This document shows, piece after piece, positions 45,976-56,662 of a stretch of DNA of 64,000 bases (the stretch's first letter is position 1; every line of letters starts with the position of its first letter). The position numbers were made by a program, and so were the translations under genes. The stretch is from Hemileia vastatrix (Eukaryota; Basidiomycota; Pucciniomycetes; Pucciniales; Zaghouaniaceae). The stretch covers positions 18,977,501 through 19,041,500 of the forward strand of contig JASXTE010000016.1 in NCBI GenBank assembly GCA_030280995.1. Direction: 5' to 3'. The notes beneath the pieces were generated by a model. The model searched no databases, had not been told where the DNA came from, and saw only the letters and a program-made list of their open reading frames with translations.

Positions 45976-47869
45976 ATTAGAGTGTTTAGCTGTAGTATGG
46001 GCTCTAGAAAAGCTTCATTTTTACATAGATGACCAGAAATTCAAACTTTTCACTGACTGCAGTGCAGTTAAATCCCTTTTAAACTTGAAAACACCTAACA
46101 GACATATGTTCAGATGGCAGCTGGCTGTTCAAGAGTACAGAGGGAGAATGACAATTATTCATAGGGCTGGTATTGTTCACTAAAATGTGGATATGTTATC
46201 TAGGTTACCTTTACCAAATAATGACTCTAATCCTGTGTATTATCCTGAGGACGAAATTATTCATATACATGGGATATATGTGGTTGATATGGAGGAAGAG
46301 CTATTACAGCTTATTCTGGAATCATATGATAAGGACACTGACTTGAAAAAGTTATGCACCATATTAAATGATCCAAATAATGCTTCAATACAAGCATTAA
46401 TTAAAACCCTTCCACCAAAGTACCAAAAAGCTTTGGAAAAAGGTAAATTTTCAATTGATGAAGGATATCTATATTATAGAAGAAAGTTGAGTAATGTTAT
46501 TGTTATTCCTCCTTCTATGAAAGAAATCATCTTGAAAATTTGTCATGATGACATATTAGCTGGATATTTTGATCTTGACAAAACAATGATCAGAATTAAG
46601 AACACTGCTTGGTGGGCTAATATGTCTGAAGACACAAAATTATATGTTGAATCTTGTGATTCTTTCCAAAAATCAAAAAGATTAACTGGTAAAAGAGCAG
46701 TATTAATGCAACATATTGAACCTCCTGATGCTCCATGGCAAATAATAAACATGGATTTTGTAACAGGATTACCTATTGCTGGTAAAGACAGTTATAACTC
46801 TTGTTGGGTTATTGTGGACAGATTCACAAAAATGTGTAAATTTATCCCTACCCACAAGGATGTTTCCACTAAATAATTAGCTTTCTTATGGTGGTCTCAT
46901 ATGTTTAATACTGCTGGTTTTCCTAAAGCCATAATCTCTGACAGAGACCCTAAATTTACTTCTGAATTTTGGATGTCTCTGATGGATGTTTGTGGTTGTG
47001 ATCTGAAACTTTCTACTGCCCATCACCCTCAGACTGATGGTTTAGCTGAAAGAATGATTCAGACTTTAGAGGACATGATAAGAAGATATTGTGCCTTTGG
47101 CCTTGAGTATAAAGATAATGACAGATTCACTCATGATTGGGTTACCTTACTTCCTGGGTTAGAATTTGCTTATAATAGCACTGTTCATTCTGTTACTCAA
47201 AGAAAGCCTTTTAAGCTCTGGCTTGGATATTTTCCTAATACTCCTGCCCAAATTCTCAATAACAAAATACCTAAATTGGATATACATCCTGGTGTAAAAT
47301 CTTTTCTTCAAATGCAACAACTATGTAGAAATCATGCTCAAAAATGTATTGAAAAATCATTTGAATATGAGAAGAAAGGATGGGACAAATCCCATAAAGA
47401 ATACACTTTTAAAAAGGGTGATGAAGTGTTGATTTCTACAGTCCACTTCAACTTACAAGGTAATAACAAATTGAAAGATCCATTTGTTGGTCCATTTGTT
47501 GTCAGAAGAATGATTGGAGATAATGCAGTTAAAGTTATTCTGTATTCCCCATATGACAGAAAAGATCCTGTTTTTCCAATATCTCTTTTGAAACCTTACA
47601 CATCCAATAGTGATTTATTTCCAAAAAGGAGGGGTAGACCAAAGAAAACCCCAAATGAAATCACTGAAACAGCAGAAATTGAAAAAATTCTAAATGACAG
47701 AATAGTCACTGCTGAAAAAGGTACAGAATACTTATTGAGATTCAAGAATAAATCATCTGAATATGATTCTTGGATACCTGTGAAGGAGATATCTAATCTT
47801 CCTACTCTACTAAAAAAGTATAAAATAAAAAATCATAGTATTTTTTTTTGTTTTTTTAGAGTGAGGGAG
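45976..47869 (+). pseudogene. Gypsy-A gag-pol, 3' part (RNase H, integrase, chromodomain)
   Basis: It continues the frame broken at 33358 and carries TAA at about 46183 and 46874. Order: RNase H (ECLAVVWALEKL, FTDCSAVKS), integrase zinc domain, core (NMDFV, ISDRDPKF, GLAERM) and chromodomain-like C-terminus (EIEKILNDR ... YDSWIPVKEI). The zinc domain is damaged: HDDILAGYFD has Tyr where Gypsy-B has His, and CDSFQKSKR has Phe for the second Cys. The reading runs into the LTR (stop 47887) because the usual stop is lost. The polypurine tract is at 47861-47869. Confidence 0.93.
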
Positions 47870-48654
47870 TGTCAGCCAGGCTACTAGACTTACCCAGTGA
47901 AATAATTAATTATTTACTGGATGAAGCCGCACCTTATCATTTTAATTATTATTTAATTATAAATTAGTTACATTAAAATTACTTATAATAAATTAACTAA
48001 TTACAGAATGATAAAATTAAATGAATAATTAAAATTAAAATATAAAATTGTCCCTTATATTTTTTCTCTAACACCGTGCTCATTTGACAGGTTGGAAGAA
48101 ATAAAGATTTATATTAAAAAATAGATTTTAATATTCAAATAATATTAAATATATACAAAAAACTCAAATTTCTTATTTAGAATTGACTTCTACAGTAAAT
48201 ATTAAATAAATTGATGTATTTCTGACATACTCTGTAAATACATCTTTTTGACGCCTTCTTTTTAGAACAACTTTATTATTTGAAAATACTCCTTCTGGAA
48301 TATTCTTTTTCTCTCTCTCATACTACTATTTTCATCATTTGATTGCCGTGCCTTGTCCCTCCTTTGCCTATATAAGGCCTCTCTTTTTGTTGTTTTTTAA
48401 TCATTGCATTATTACCTTACTTTACTACCACAACTACAATATAACACTTATCTCTTATATTTTATATCTTTAGTACTTACAAGGATGTAATTCTAATCTA
48501 TAGCTTATATTGATATTTTAAATTTACCTCTTATCATTGAGTAAAATCATCTTTGATTGAGAAAACATACCAAATTGTTGAGAAACCATTTTAACCCTTA
48601 AAATCCTCGTAAAACTTCATACCAAATCTTCTAGACTAAAAGCGTACCTTGACA
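47870..48654 (+). repeat. Gypsy-A 3' LTR
   Basis: 785 bp, TATA box at 48368-48376, nearly identical to 27340-28125. It is followed by TATTC and the Copia-C integrase sequence. Confidence 0.93.
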
Positions 48655-49841
48655 TATTCAGTCCCATTATCTGTACGTATAATTTTTACTTTGTGGTTAC
48701 TGTAGTTTTCCAGTAAGTTAACAGTCCAGACAATTGATCCAAAAACATCTGTTTTGCTCTTTAGAAGTTCACAAACACCAAAAGAGGTGTGCAGGTCCTG
48801 AACAGTAATTATGTATGTGTAACCTTCTGGAGTTGGTGGTAGTGGACCAACTAAGTCAGTCGTTATGATCTCAAGTTTTTGTAATGATCTGTTGGTTAGA
48901 TGCCATGATGGATTTTGACGGCATTCACTTTTAGATTCTTTATATGCAGTGCAGTTGAGTGACCCAGCAGGTAAGAATTTAGGAAGTCCATTGGCTCCTC
49001 CAAATTTGAATAGTTGTTTGATGCATTTGAGAGATCTGTGACCAAGACAGCAATGCCATACCATCAAAAGATTATCGTTGTCATTGTTTACAGAAATATC
49101 AGTCAGGCTGGGAGCAACTTCAGAAGGACAGATAGCAACAGAAAGAATTTTATTACTAGGGAGACATTTATCATCTATGGTAACAGGATTAGGCAACACC
49201 CATTTCCTATCCTTATATTCTGCTTTGAGTAAATAGAATCCATCTCTGTCCAGAATAAACATATCCTTTTCATAAACCCCAATCTGTCCTCCTCCCTCTA
49301 TAATAGCAGCAGGTGATATTAAAGTGTTACACACTGATTCACAAAACAAGACACCATTCAATGCCAGTATATTCCCATCTACATCCCAAAAGTTAAGAGT
49401 CCCCATGCCTGTGATGAAAGGAGGTTTAGAGAGGTGGGTGGCTACTTTCAGTGGTATAGGATTTTTAAAGGGTTTGAAATTGACTAACTGGTCTTTGTTT
49501 CCAGTTAGGTGGTGAGTGGCACCACTATCAAGGATTGGACTTGAGTGGGTGTAAGATACATTGGCGCAGGCCTCTTTGATTTGGGGTTCATCATCTGCAG
49601 CAATTAGATTCTTGCCAATCTCGGTGATTTTAGTAAAAGTTTGTGGGCTCACATTTCTTTGATGAAGGGATGGAAGACATGGAGCTGGTGACATGGAGGT
49701 GGTTGGGTGAACAGAAGGTTGGTAAACTGGATACAAGGTTGGGTAGTATGTTTGGTAATTCAATGAGTTGCCGCAGTTTGATACAGGTGGAGGTGGATAA
49801 AAATAGGAGGTAGATAAATTATACGGGTTGTAGCAAGCCAT
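48655..49841 (-). pseudogene. Copia-C N-terminal part: short leader, protease, pre-integrase, integrase start
   Basis: The likely start is ATG at 49841; the frame is open further back into the LTR. A Tyr/Pro-rich leader of about 100 residues (ACYNPYNLSTSYFYPPPPV) leads straight to protease PILDSGATHHLTGN (about 49500-49545). Next is the pre-integrase domain WHCCLGHRSLKCIKQLF, whose zinc Cys pair reads CTAY, then the integrase core with TTDLVGPLP and IIRTDNGTEY, where Gypsy-A interrupts. No capsid (UBN2-type) domain or zinc knuckle is encoded between leader and protease. The frame has no stop over about 400 codons. Confidence 0.9.
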
Positions 49842-50036
49842 GTGTGAGAGATAAAAAAAATATAATAATAATAATAAAATAATATTGATATTGATAATAG
49901 CTCGGAGGTTATCCTGAGGGGTTGGTGCTACCGGTTGAGTCTGGAGGTTATCCAAGATAAAGATAAAAAAAATCGGGTTACCAAAGGGTTCAGAATTACT
50001 GGGGGCGCAGGTCAGGTTTAACGCAGGCCCATAACC

Positions 50037-50171
50037 TATAGTGGAGACTATCAAGTTTTCATTACTCTGTGCAAACACTTATATATCTATATACACGTAG
50101 CTCTAGAATAATCTACTAGTTTCTCATCTCTTCTCAACCATTCTACTAATTTCGCTAAACACTCCCCAACA
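50037..50171 (-). repeat. Copia-C 5' LTR
   Basis: 135 bp, four differences from the 3' LTR by eye. Internal sequence after it on the - strand starts GGTTATGGGCCTGCG, the probable primer-binding region. AGGTG follows at 50172-50176. Confidence 0.9.
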
Positions 50172-50176
50172 AGGTG

Positions 50177-50920
50177 CCCACATTTTTTTTCAGGTGCTTC
50201 TTTCTGGTATAGTGCTTATTTTTTCTATACTCACCAGTAAATCATAGATACTTTCTATAATAAATAAAAAATGAAACATTTTTGATGAGAAGTGTTATGT
50301 CTAGCTTATGATGTAAACTGTTTTCAACTCTTATCTAGTACTAAACAAAAATATAATGGCTCATACTTAAATTGAATCTCGCTTTCGATATAAATCAAGC
50401 TAGGGATTTAGTAGCTACATGCCACCCTCATTTTCTACTTGCTATTAATACTTTCCTTTTTCAAATTTCAATTTTAACACCACTTGTTATTTTTCAAATT
50501 TTATTTCATCAACCCGAATGAAAAATTGGTTTATCTCTATTTTTACTTACTGTCTTGGTAAAATAAGACAATGGTAGGAATAAAATTACATATAGACATT
50601 CCTTCATCATACCTTTTTTTTGCGCTGATTGAATTCTAATGAACCCCAAAATTTTCAATGCTCAACACTCAATTATATTTTTAATCTTGAAACCAAGTCA
50701 ACCTCATTTCGATATTTGATCTACTGATTGGACTTTCTTCAAACTTCACATTAAAAAAAAAAATTCAAGGAGGCGAACAGACAGAAAGACACTAACAAAT
50801 TCAATTAACGCGGAAAACTAACCTTTCAAGATGTGAGATAATCCGTTCCACTTTGCACCCCACAATTGACCCCTTGCTTTCTGTCAAACCCTACTCCAAT
50901 ATAATGTTGATGTTTCTATA
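50177..50920. other. Pre-insertion locus, right part; no gene
   Basis: AT-rich DNA without coding signal. It was joined to the sequence ending at 24929 before Copia-C inserted. Confidence 0.4.
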
Positions 50921-51056
50921 TATAGCTACTCCTGGAAAGCTGGCAGTTGTCTTACATCCCATCCTCCGCCAGAATCATGAGTTTGGGGCAGCTGACCTAT
51001 TCTTTTGGCGGGGGATGAGAGGTAAGACAACCACAAGCTTTCCAGGATAAACTGTA
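50921..51056. mobile_element. MITE 1, 136 bp, TA-flanked
   Basis: Two arms of about 55 bp are imperfect inverted repeats. The left reads TAGCTACTCCTGGAAAGC then GTTGTCTTAC; the right, in complement, TACAGTTTATCCTGGAAAGC then GTTGTCTTAC. The middle has gcagctgaccta. TA dinucleotides flank it, as for Tc1/mariner or pogo-type elements. It has the same length and layout as MITE 3. Confidence 0.75.
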
Positions 51057-51105
51057 GTTGGAACAAGAAAGAATAACGAAATTCTTAGCGGAAATATTTC
51101 AAATT

Positions 51106-51270
51106 TACAGCTATTCTAAAAACGCTTGCGGGTTTTTTCGGAAAACGAACAAAAATTGTGTGTCAAATGGCTTGTATGCAATTCAATTTGGCATGCATAC
51201 CAACCAATTGGTCCTCAATTTTCTGATTCTTGTGCAAAAAAAACCCGCAAGTGATTTTAGAATAGCTGTA
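51106..51270. mobile_element. MITE 2, 165 bp, TA-flanked
   Basis: The termini are TACAGCTATTCTAAAA followed by CGCTTGCGGGTTTTTT, and in complement the same with ACTTGCGGG. That gives 36-bp inverted repeats with few mismatches. The inside contains a tgcaattcaatttggcatgcat element. It shares the TACAGCT start with MITE 3 but not its interior. Confidence 0.78.
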
Positions 51271-51427
51271 TCAAAATCCGGAAAAGAAACGAGAGAACAT
51301 CCCACCAGAAAAAAAAAGCCAGGACGTGCTAGCAGGTTCCCATCCGTGACTGAACTATGGTACTTTAATTTGGGGAAGGCACTCGCTAGCAGGTGCCAAC
51401 AATTTTTTCCTGGTGTGGGTAGACTTA

Positions 51428-51563
51428 TACAGCTAATCCCGAAAAGATTGCGGTAGGCTTACTTCTCATTACCCACCAATAGCATAGGAGAGCTGACCTA
51501 AACTATTGATTTTGGCAGGGGATGGGATGTAAGACAGTTGCAAGCTTAACAGGATTAGCTGTA
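51428..51563. mobile_element. MITE 3, 136 bp, TA-flanked
   Basis: Termini TACAGCTAATCC and complement, arms of about 55 bp with mismatches, interior agctgacctaaa. The right arm (ggcaggggatgggatgtaagaca) matches MITE 1. It is followed by a TA microsatellite. Confidence 0.75.
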
Positions 51564-52090
51564 TATATATATAGGAAAATCTTTTGATTACGTAGGATTT
51601 AGTGTAGCACGGTGTCAGCCTGTAGAACTCCGGAAAGAACCGGAGAACAGGGGACACCGCGACTACAGACTATAACACAAAATGACTATGTACATAAGGT
51701 GCCTAAGCACATAACATTTAGACTCTTTTTTTGGGGGGTATGAAATGTCAAAAGTGACAAAAAATAATACTCTCAATTTCATATTATCTTTCATACACAT
51801 ATCTGGCATGCTAATTATGTGTAGCTTCATAAAAGAAATTAAATTTTTTTCATGGGCAGTGTAAGAGAGAAGAATAAGAGTTTAAAGTATTTCATAAAAA
51901 AGAATGATGTAATAACAATTTGATTCTTTCTGATCACAGGAATCCAATTGTCAAGTAGAAAAATTCAAAAGTAAAACAGCATATTCCTGTTTTTAAGTGA
52001 TAATGTGCTTTAGATTGGTGCATGATAGAAGGAAAAGGAAAGCATTAAAGCTAAAATTAAGACAATAAAAATTATCTATGATGTACATAT
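51564..52090. other. No gene recognised
   Basis: A short inverted repeat (actccgg ... ccggag) lies at about 51628-51645. The rest is AT-rich and unremarkable. Confidence 0.4.
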
Positions 52091-52937
52091 ATTAGGGGGT
52101 GTCAGTTCTGGCAAATCCGCACTTAACTTAAGTGTGAATTCCAAAGCATATCAGCACTTAAATTTTGCAAAAAAGTCAATTATTTCAAAAATGGGTGTCA
52201 GTTATGACCTCAAATCAGCACTTTTTTCCCAATTTTTTTTTCACAACCACATGTTGGCCACATCATCCCTTCCTTGACCACCCCATCCCTGTCAAATGAG
52301 ACACCCAGACCTCCATCCCCTCATCAATCCTCAGCACACACTCCTCACTGAGATTTGAAACATTTTATTGCAACATCTTAACCAGGCATGTTTTTCCCTT
52401 CTTTTTTTATGTTTTCAACCTCTTGATCTCTTTTCTTGTAACATACCAGTTTCATAATGCCTCCCAAGAAATCCAACACTCAAAAGGCAACTCAAAAAAA
52501 TGCTACATTGCAAAGGTCTTCCCATAATGCAAGCCCATCACCTGAGAAATCAAAGTCTGGACAGCTAAAAAAGGAAGATTATCTCATCATCATCAACTTC
52601 CTCAAAATTAAATCAAATTATGATGCATGTTTTGGATGTGAGAAGTCCACCCAAATTGGGTGTCAACCTTCATCAAAGGTCAATGGCTTCTTGTTGATGG
52701 CCAATGAAGTGAAAAAGAAAACAAAAGGGAGAATCAACATCAATCCTAAGTCACTGAAGGAGAGGCTCAAAAGTTATCAATCAAAATATAAAAAGGCTCA
52801 TTTTTCTTCCCCTTCCATTGGCTTTGGTATTGATGATGATGATTTGGAGATTGGAATTACTACTGTTTTGGATAAGCTCAAGGTCATGTGTCATTTCTAT
52901 GAGGTGTCACCGGACGACCTATGCACAAGGTTGAGGG

Positions 52938-53716
52938 TGTTCCTGGAAGTGAGATGAGGAGAGTAGTTTAGAAACTTCTTTGAAGCACAGAGGAAATGTT
53001 TGAGGAAGTGATCTGAAAATGACTCGAAGGAAGAACTACTGCTTCAAGATATGTCCGAGAAGAATTCTAATATAATTTAACAGTAATATTAATATTCTTT
53101 AAGATCTCACAAAGGGTTGGAAACTCAATAATCAAAGATTTAGGATTGAGAAATGATTACTGAGAAAATAAGGAAAGATACAATAATAATGATTTAACCT
53201 GAAGCTTTACCACTATTAAGTATATATACGTTTTATAATTTAATTCTAAAGAATGTCGAACCAAAATCCAACCCCTTTTATATCATTTACTCCTCCTCAC
53301 ATTGACCTCATACCCATCCATCATTCCATTCACCACAGACCACCAAAATTACACCCGTTACACCTGGACCCTCCTTACTAACATCTGTTAACCCTTTAAT
53401 CCTCCAATAACCATTCCGTCCATGCTCACTACCCCTTTTTAATAACCCACAAATACTTTAATAAACCTTTTTAGCGGACTATTACATTGACTATTGCACT
53501 GTGCAATGCTTATTGAGAAAAAGACTAAGACACACTATTGAGAGATTGACTAATTTAGATTTAGAGTTTAGACTAGCGCGGTTGAATAGTGAGTACATAA
53601 AGGAAAGTTGCAGTTGCTATGTAGAATTGCTTTCTGCGCTTTGAGTATGGATTTAGACCTCTATTTTATTGATTTAATGAGCTGCTTTTGCCTCAGGTGT
53701 CACGTGGCGCGTAACA
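52938..53716 (-). mobile_element. Solo LTR in the D2 partner gene
   Basis: On - it starts TGTTACGCGC and ends GGAACA. TGAGG flanks it (52932-52936 and 53717-53721, with one extra G on the left). It is related to the solo LTR at 22793-23545 over its length. Confidence 0.78.
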
Positions 53717-54019
53717 TGAGGAAATGGATAATCTTTTTGGTTCCTGAGTTGATGTCAACCCTTGGTTTATACATAATACTACTAAGGATATACCCTCTGG
53801 TTCTCAACCATAAAATAATCATCCCTACACACCTGTACTTCAACAACATCAATCCCCTCCAGCTTCTAACCATAGCTCAGCTGAAGATGATCCTGACTAT
53901 CAAGCAGAACAATTATTTCAGAGTAGATCTGAGTCCTCAGAGCCCCAAAATTTTAATGTATGTTTACTTTCTCTTTTTTCTTCAATTCTTTGCTAAATTG
54001 CTCATTATTTATTTTCCAG

Positions 54020-54580
54020 TCTCCTCCTACTCAAACTCAAATTTCCAAAAATATTAATGATTCTGGAAATGACAATCCTACTTTGCAAGCTGCTTTAAAT
54101 GAACTTCCTGAATCCTTTAGCTCAAACTCCAAACTAAAGCATCAGGCCTCAATTTAAATGAACTTAAACCATATTTTAAAATGTGGTAATACTTCAACCA
54201 CCTCTTTTTCCTCCCTTGACAATTATTTTGAGAAAAAAGATATAAGTAAGATTTGCTCACTATATACCTTCTTCAATAAGATATATTCTTTCCTTTTCAG
54301 TCTCCTCCTACTCAAACTCAAATTTCCAAAAATATTAACAATTCCAGAAATGGCAATCCTACTTTGAAAGCTGATTAGATGAACTTCCTGAAGCCTCTAG
54401 CTCAAACTACAAACTAAAGTGTTGGGCTTCAACTTCAATGAACTTAAAACATCTTTTGAAATGTGGTAATAATTCAACCACTTCTTTGTCCTCCCTTGAA
54501 AATAATTTTGAGAAAAATGATTTAAGTAAGATTTTCTCACTATATACCTCCTTCAATAACATATTTATTTATTTTTTGTA
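54020..54580 (+). repeat. Exon-plus-intron tandem duplication, 281-bp period
   Basis: Unit 1 (54020-54300) and unit 2 (54301 to about 54580) both start exactly after a CAG splice acceptor with TCTCCTCCTACTCAAACTC. Both run to a GTAAGAT donor. Unit 1 ends with its own acceptor. The duplication therefore copied a whole exon with its splice sites. Confidence 0.8.
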
Positions 54581-54916
54581 TTAAATTTCCTTGGAAAAAT
54601 CCTCTATTGCAAAAAGTATCCTTGACTTTGAGATTATGAAGTTTGATAATATTCTAATGAAAGATCAATGGGCATTAGATTTAAAGGGAAAAAAATTCCT
54701 TCAATAAAATTTTGAAAAGGCTAAATTTGAGGTAGAGGAGATGGAAAGAGCTCACCTTCTCTTGGAGAAAAAAAAACTGTGAATTTAAAAGAGAAATGAC
54801 TTGTCATGAAGTAGAAAAACAAGAAAGTTAAAAAAAAAGAATTCATTACAGAATGTATAAAAAATGGCCAATCTTATAAGGACATTGAAAAACTACTTGA
54901 ATTTTTGTATTGATTA

Positions 54917-55684
54917 ATTGTTTATTTGGTTTCTGGTTGGGGAATGATTTCAATAATTACTTTTAATCTTATAAAAAATAGTTATATCATGAGATTCTGA
55001 TAACACCATTTTTCCTTACAGGAATCTAAAATTTTGCACTTTTAGAATTTCAGATGGTAAAATAATACTGGCACCTGTGCGAAAATCCTCATCACCAACA
55101 TAATTATATCACATCCCCACTAATCTGCATTTCTAAATAAGGCTAAGTTAATAAAATTCTATATCTGTTTTAAAAATTTAGAAATACCCTCCCCTGCATT
55201 TTATTGAAGCAAGGGGTGGGTATCACCAAATTTTTCTAAGTCATTAATTTTCCATGTCAGATTTGAAAATTTGGCAATACCCTCCCCTGAATTTCATTGA
55301 AGTATGGGGTTGAAATCCCCAAAATTTAATATAATTCCATAAATAAATAAATGAGATAAATCAAATCTACTAATTTTAAAGTAATGAAAGTTCTTCAAGC
55401 AAAAATGCAGATCAAGTCTAGAAACTAAGTTTGGGACTTTCCACAGGTATAGGCTAGATAGACCCCATGAAACAATTTAATGTTATCATGATCACCATTT
55501 ATACAACACAAGGTTGTTGGCTCATTACTTTAGTTTAGTAACTTGAAATATCAGATTTATTTATTAAAAATTTATGAAAGAATAAAAAATATTCAATGAG
55601 TTTAAAAATCCCATACTTTTTTTATCTAACTATATTTATATTAAATTTATTGCTTTTACCTTCTTTTTTTACCTTGTTTATCCT
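54917..55684. repeat. Downstream region of Tet-like copy 2 with paired G/C motif
   Basis: On the - strand, 55590-55380 matches the block after the D1 Tet-like gene (43490-43650: ATGATAACATT, ACCTGTGGAAAGTCCC). 55330-55150 matches the paired motif of 43750-43920. So the homology with D1 extends well past the enzyme domain. No other gene seen. Confidence 0.6.
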
Positions 55685-56215
55685 TTGGATTAGCTTTTGA
55701 TTTATTTGGAAGGAGCAGCCAAAATGAGTAAAGTTGTGACAAGATTCCAATCCTGGAGGAGTTTTTGTTGTTTGGTGATTATTTTAAGAAGAGTTCCAAA
55801 CTGATTCAATGATTCCATTTCCTAATCAAAAATCAATTACACACTTAAGATCCATGAAATATAAACCATGTTCTTTGATTTTAGCAGGTGAAGGAATATG
55901 TTGTCCAGTAATAGGATTGATATAAGAGAAGATCCCAAAAGTAAGATAATTGGCATAATCTGAATTGGTGTGTATCTTTCTATGAAATCTTGAATGAGTA
56001 ATTATAAAATTAAAAAGCTATAGATAATCATTTCTAATTTCTTCCCATTCAGAATCACACCAAATTGGTATTCCTACTCTTGTTGAAAGCTTGTGATTTT
56101 TTGAAAAGCTTTATTACAAAGTTTTTTAAGTTGGACAGCAAGAAAAGAATTAAAGGAAGTTAAAGAGTCCCATTTTCAAGGATCATTATCTATTTCCACT
56201 TTAGATAAATTTATA
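55685..56215 (-). pseudogene. Tet-like dioxygenase relic, second copy
   Basis: The - strand reading shows ITHSRFHRKIHTNSDY, TFGIFSYINPITGQHIP, SPAKIKEHGLYFMDLKCVID, GIIESVWNSS, NNHQTTKTPPGLES and FTHFGCSFQINQKLIQR. This is the same domain as at 42830-43456. The iron-binding H-x-D is H-T-N here, so activity would be lost even without the stops (in IDF*LGNG and NSS*NN). An upstream homologous leader lies at 58690-58900. Confidence 0.75.
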
Positions 56216-56662
56216 ACCAAAGAGCAGATGCCTATATAATTAAAATGAGTGAACTATACTAAGAATGAAACAATAAAAATAATTAGACATACCAAGAGAA
56301 TAACCTTTAATAAATCCTGGTCTCTATACAAAACCAATTATGATACCACCAAACTAATTTTTATTCCTTATTGGTAAGCAAACCAAAGCCATTTGATATA
56401 GTGTCCTAATGAGTTTGGATAGTTGAATAAAGGATTCATCTTTAACTCAATCAAATGAATGATTTTTGTAAATAAATTGAGGTTTAAAAGTATTTCTGAC
56501 TGCAGCCTTAACTTCATCACCTCCTTATTTGGTTAGATATTCAATTTCTTCAGGTAAATTCTTTGAATATATATTGTTTTATTGAATTTAGTTTTATAAT
56601 ACTTGATGTTTTATATATGGCCAAATAAAATATTCAAGTATATTTTTTGTTTATATTTCTTT

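Larger units (their letters stand above)
27340..48654 (+). mobile_element. Gypsy-A, Ty3/gypsy chromovirus-type element
   Basis: LTRs of 786 bp (27340-28125) and 785 bp (47870-48654) are flanked by TATTC (27335-27339 and 48655-48659). Both start TGTCAGCCAGG and end TTGACA. The LTRs differ at only about half a dozen positions by eye. Gypsy-B sits in its RNase H gene at 33359-45975, with ATTAG duplicated. Without inserts it is about 8.7 kb: a repeat-rich leader, an overlapping +1 ORF, gag-pol in one frame, a chromodomain and the polypurine tract at 47861-47869. It is inactive because of several in-frame TAA codons. Confidence 0.93.
24935..50171 (-). mobile_element. Copia-C, outermost element of a four-level nest
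   Basis: It is bounded by 135-bp LTRs (24935-25069 and 50037-50171), with AGGTG duplicated outside (24930-24934 and 50172-50176). The element reads on the - strand. It was split by Gypsy-A (27340-48654), which duplicated TATTC inside the integrase gene; removing it restores a continuous integrase frame (TEYVNNQVK). Net size is only about 3.9 kb, short for copia, because the capsid part of gag is absent. The two LTRs differ at 4 of 135 positions by eye (about 3%), more than the inner elements. Confidence 0.92.
52457..54916 (+). pseudogene. Myb/SANT-like partner gene of the D2 element
   Basis: ATG 52457, directly after the terminal region. Exon 1 starts MPPKKSNTQKATQKN (basic), then LKKEDYLIIINFLKIKSNYD and INPKSLKERLKSYQSKYKKA, a helical SANT/trihelix-like DNA-binding layout common to transposon partner proteins. 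A solo LTR (52938-53716) splits it. The reading resumes with an acidic/Gln-rich segment (SSAEDDPDYQAEQLFQS). A 62-bp intron (53958-54019, GTATGT...TTCCAG), exon SPPTQTQISKNIN, a second intron (54246-54300) and a duplicated exon follow. A charged coiled-coil tail ends near 54916 (FITECIKNGQSYKDIEKLL). Stops and the LTR inactivate it. Confidence 0.65.

Noticed and set aside
51327..51400. GCTAGCAGG repeats as another CACTA MITE
   Set aside because: They resemble the GCTAGC palindrome of 61.7 kb only in the core; no CACTA termini or 3-bp duplication found.
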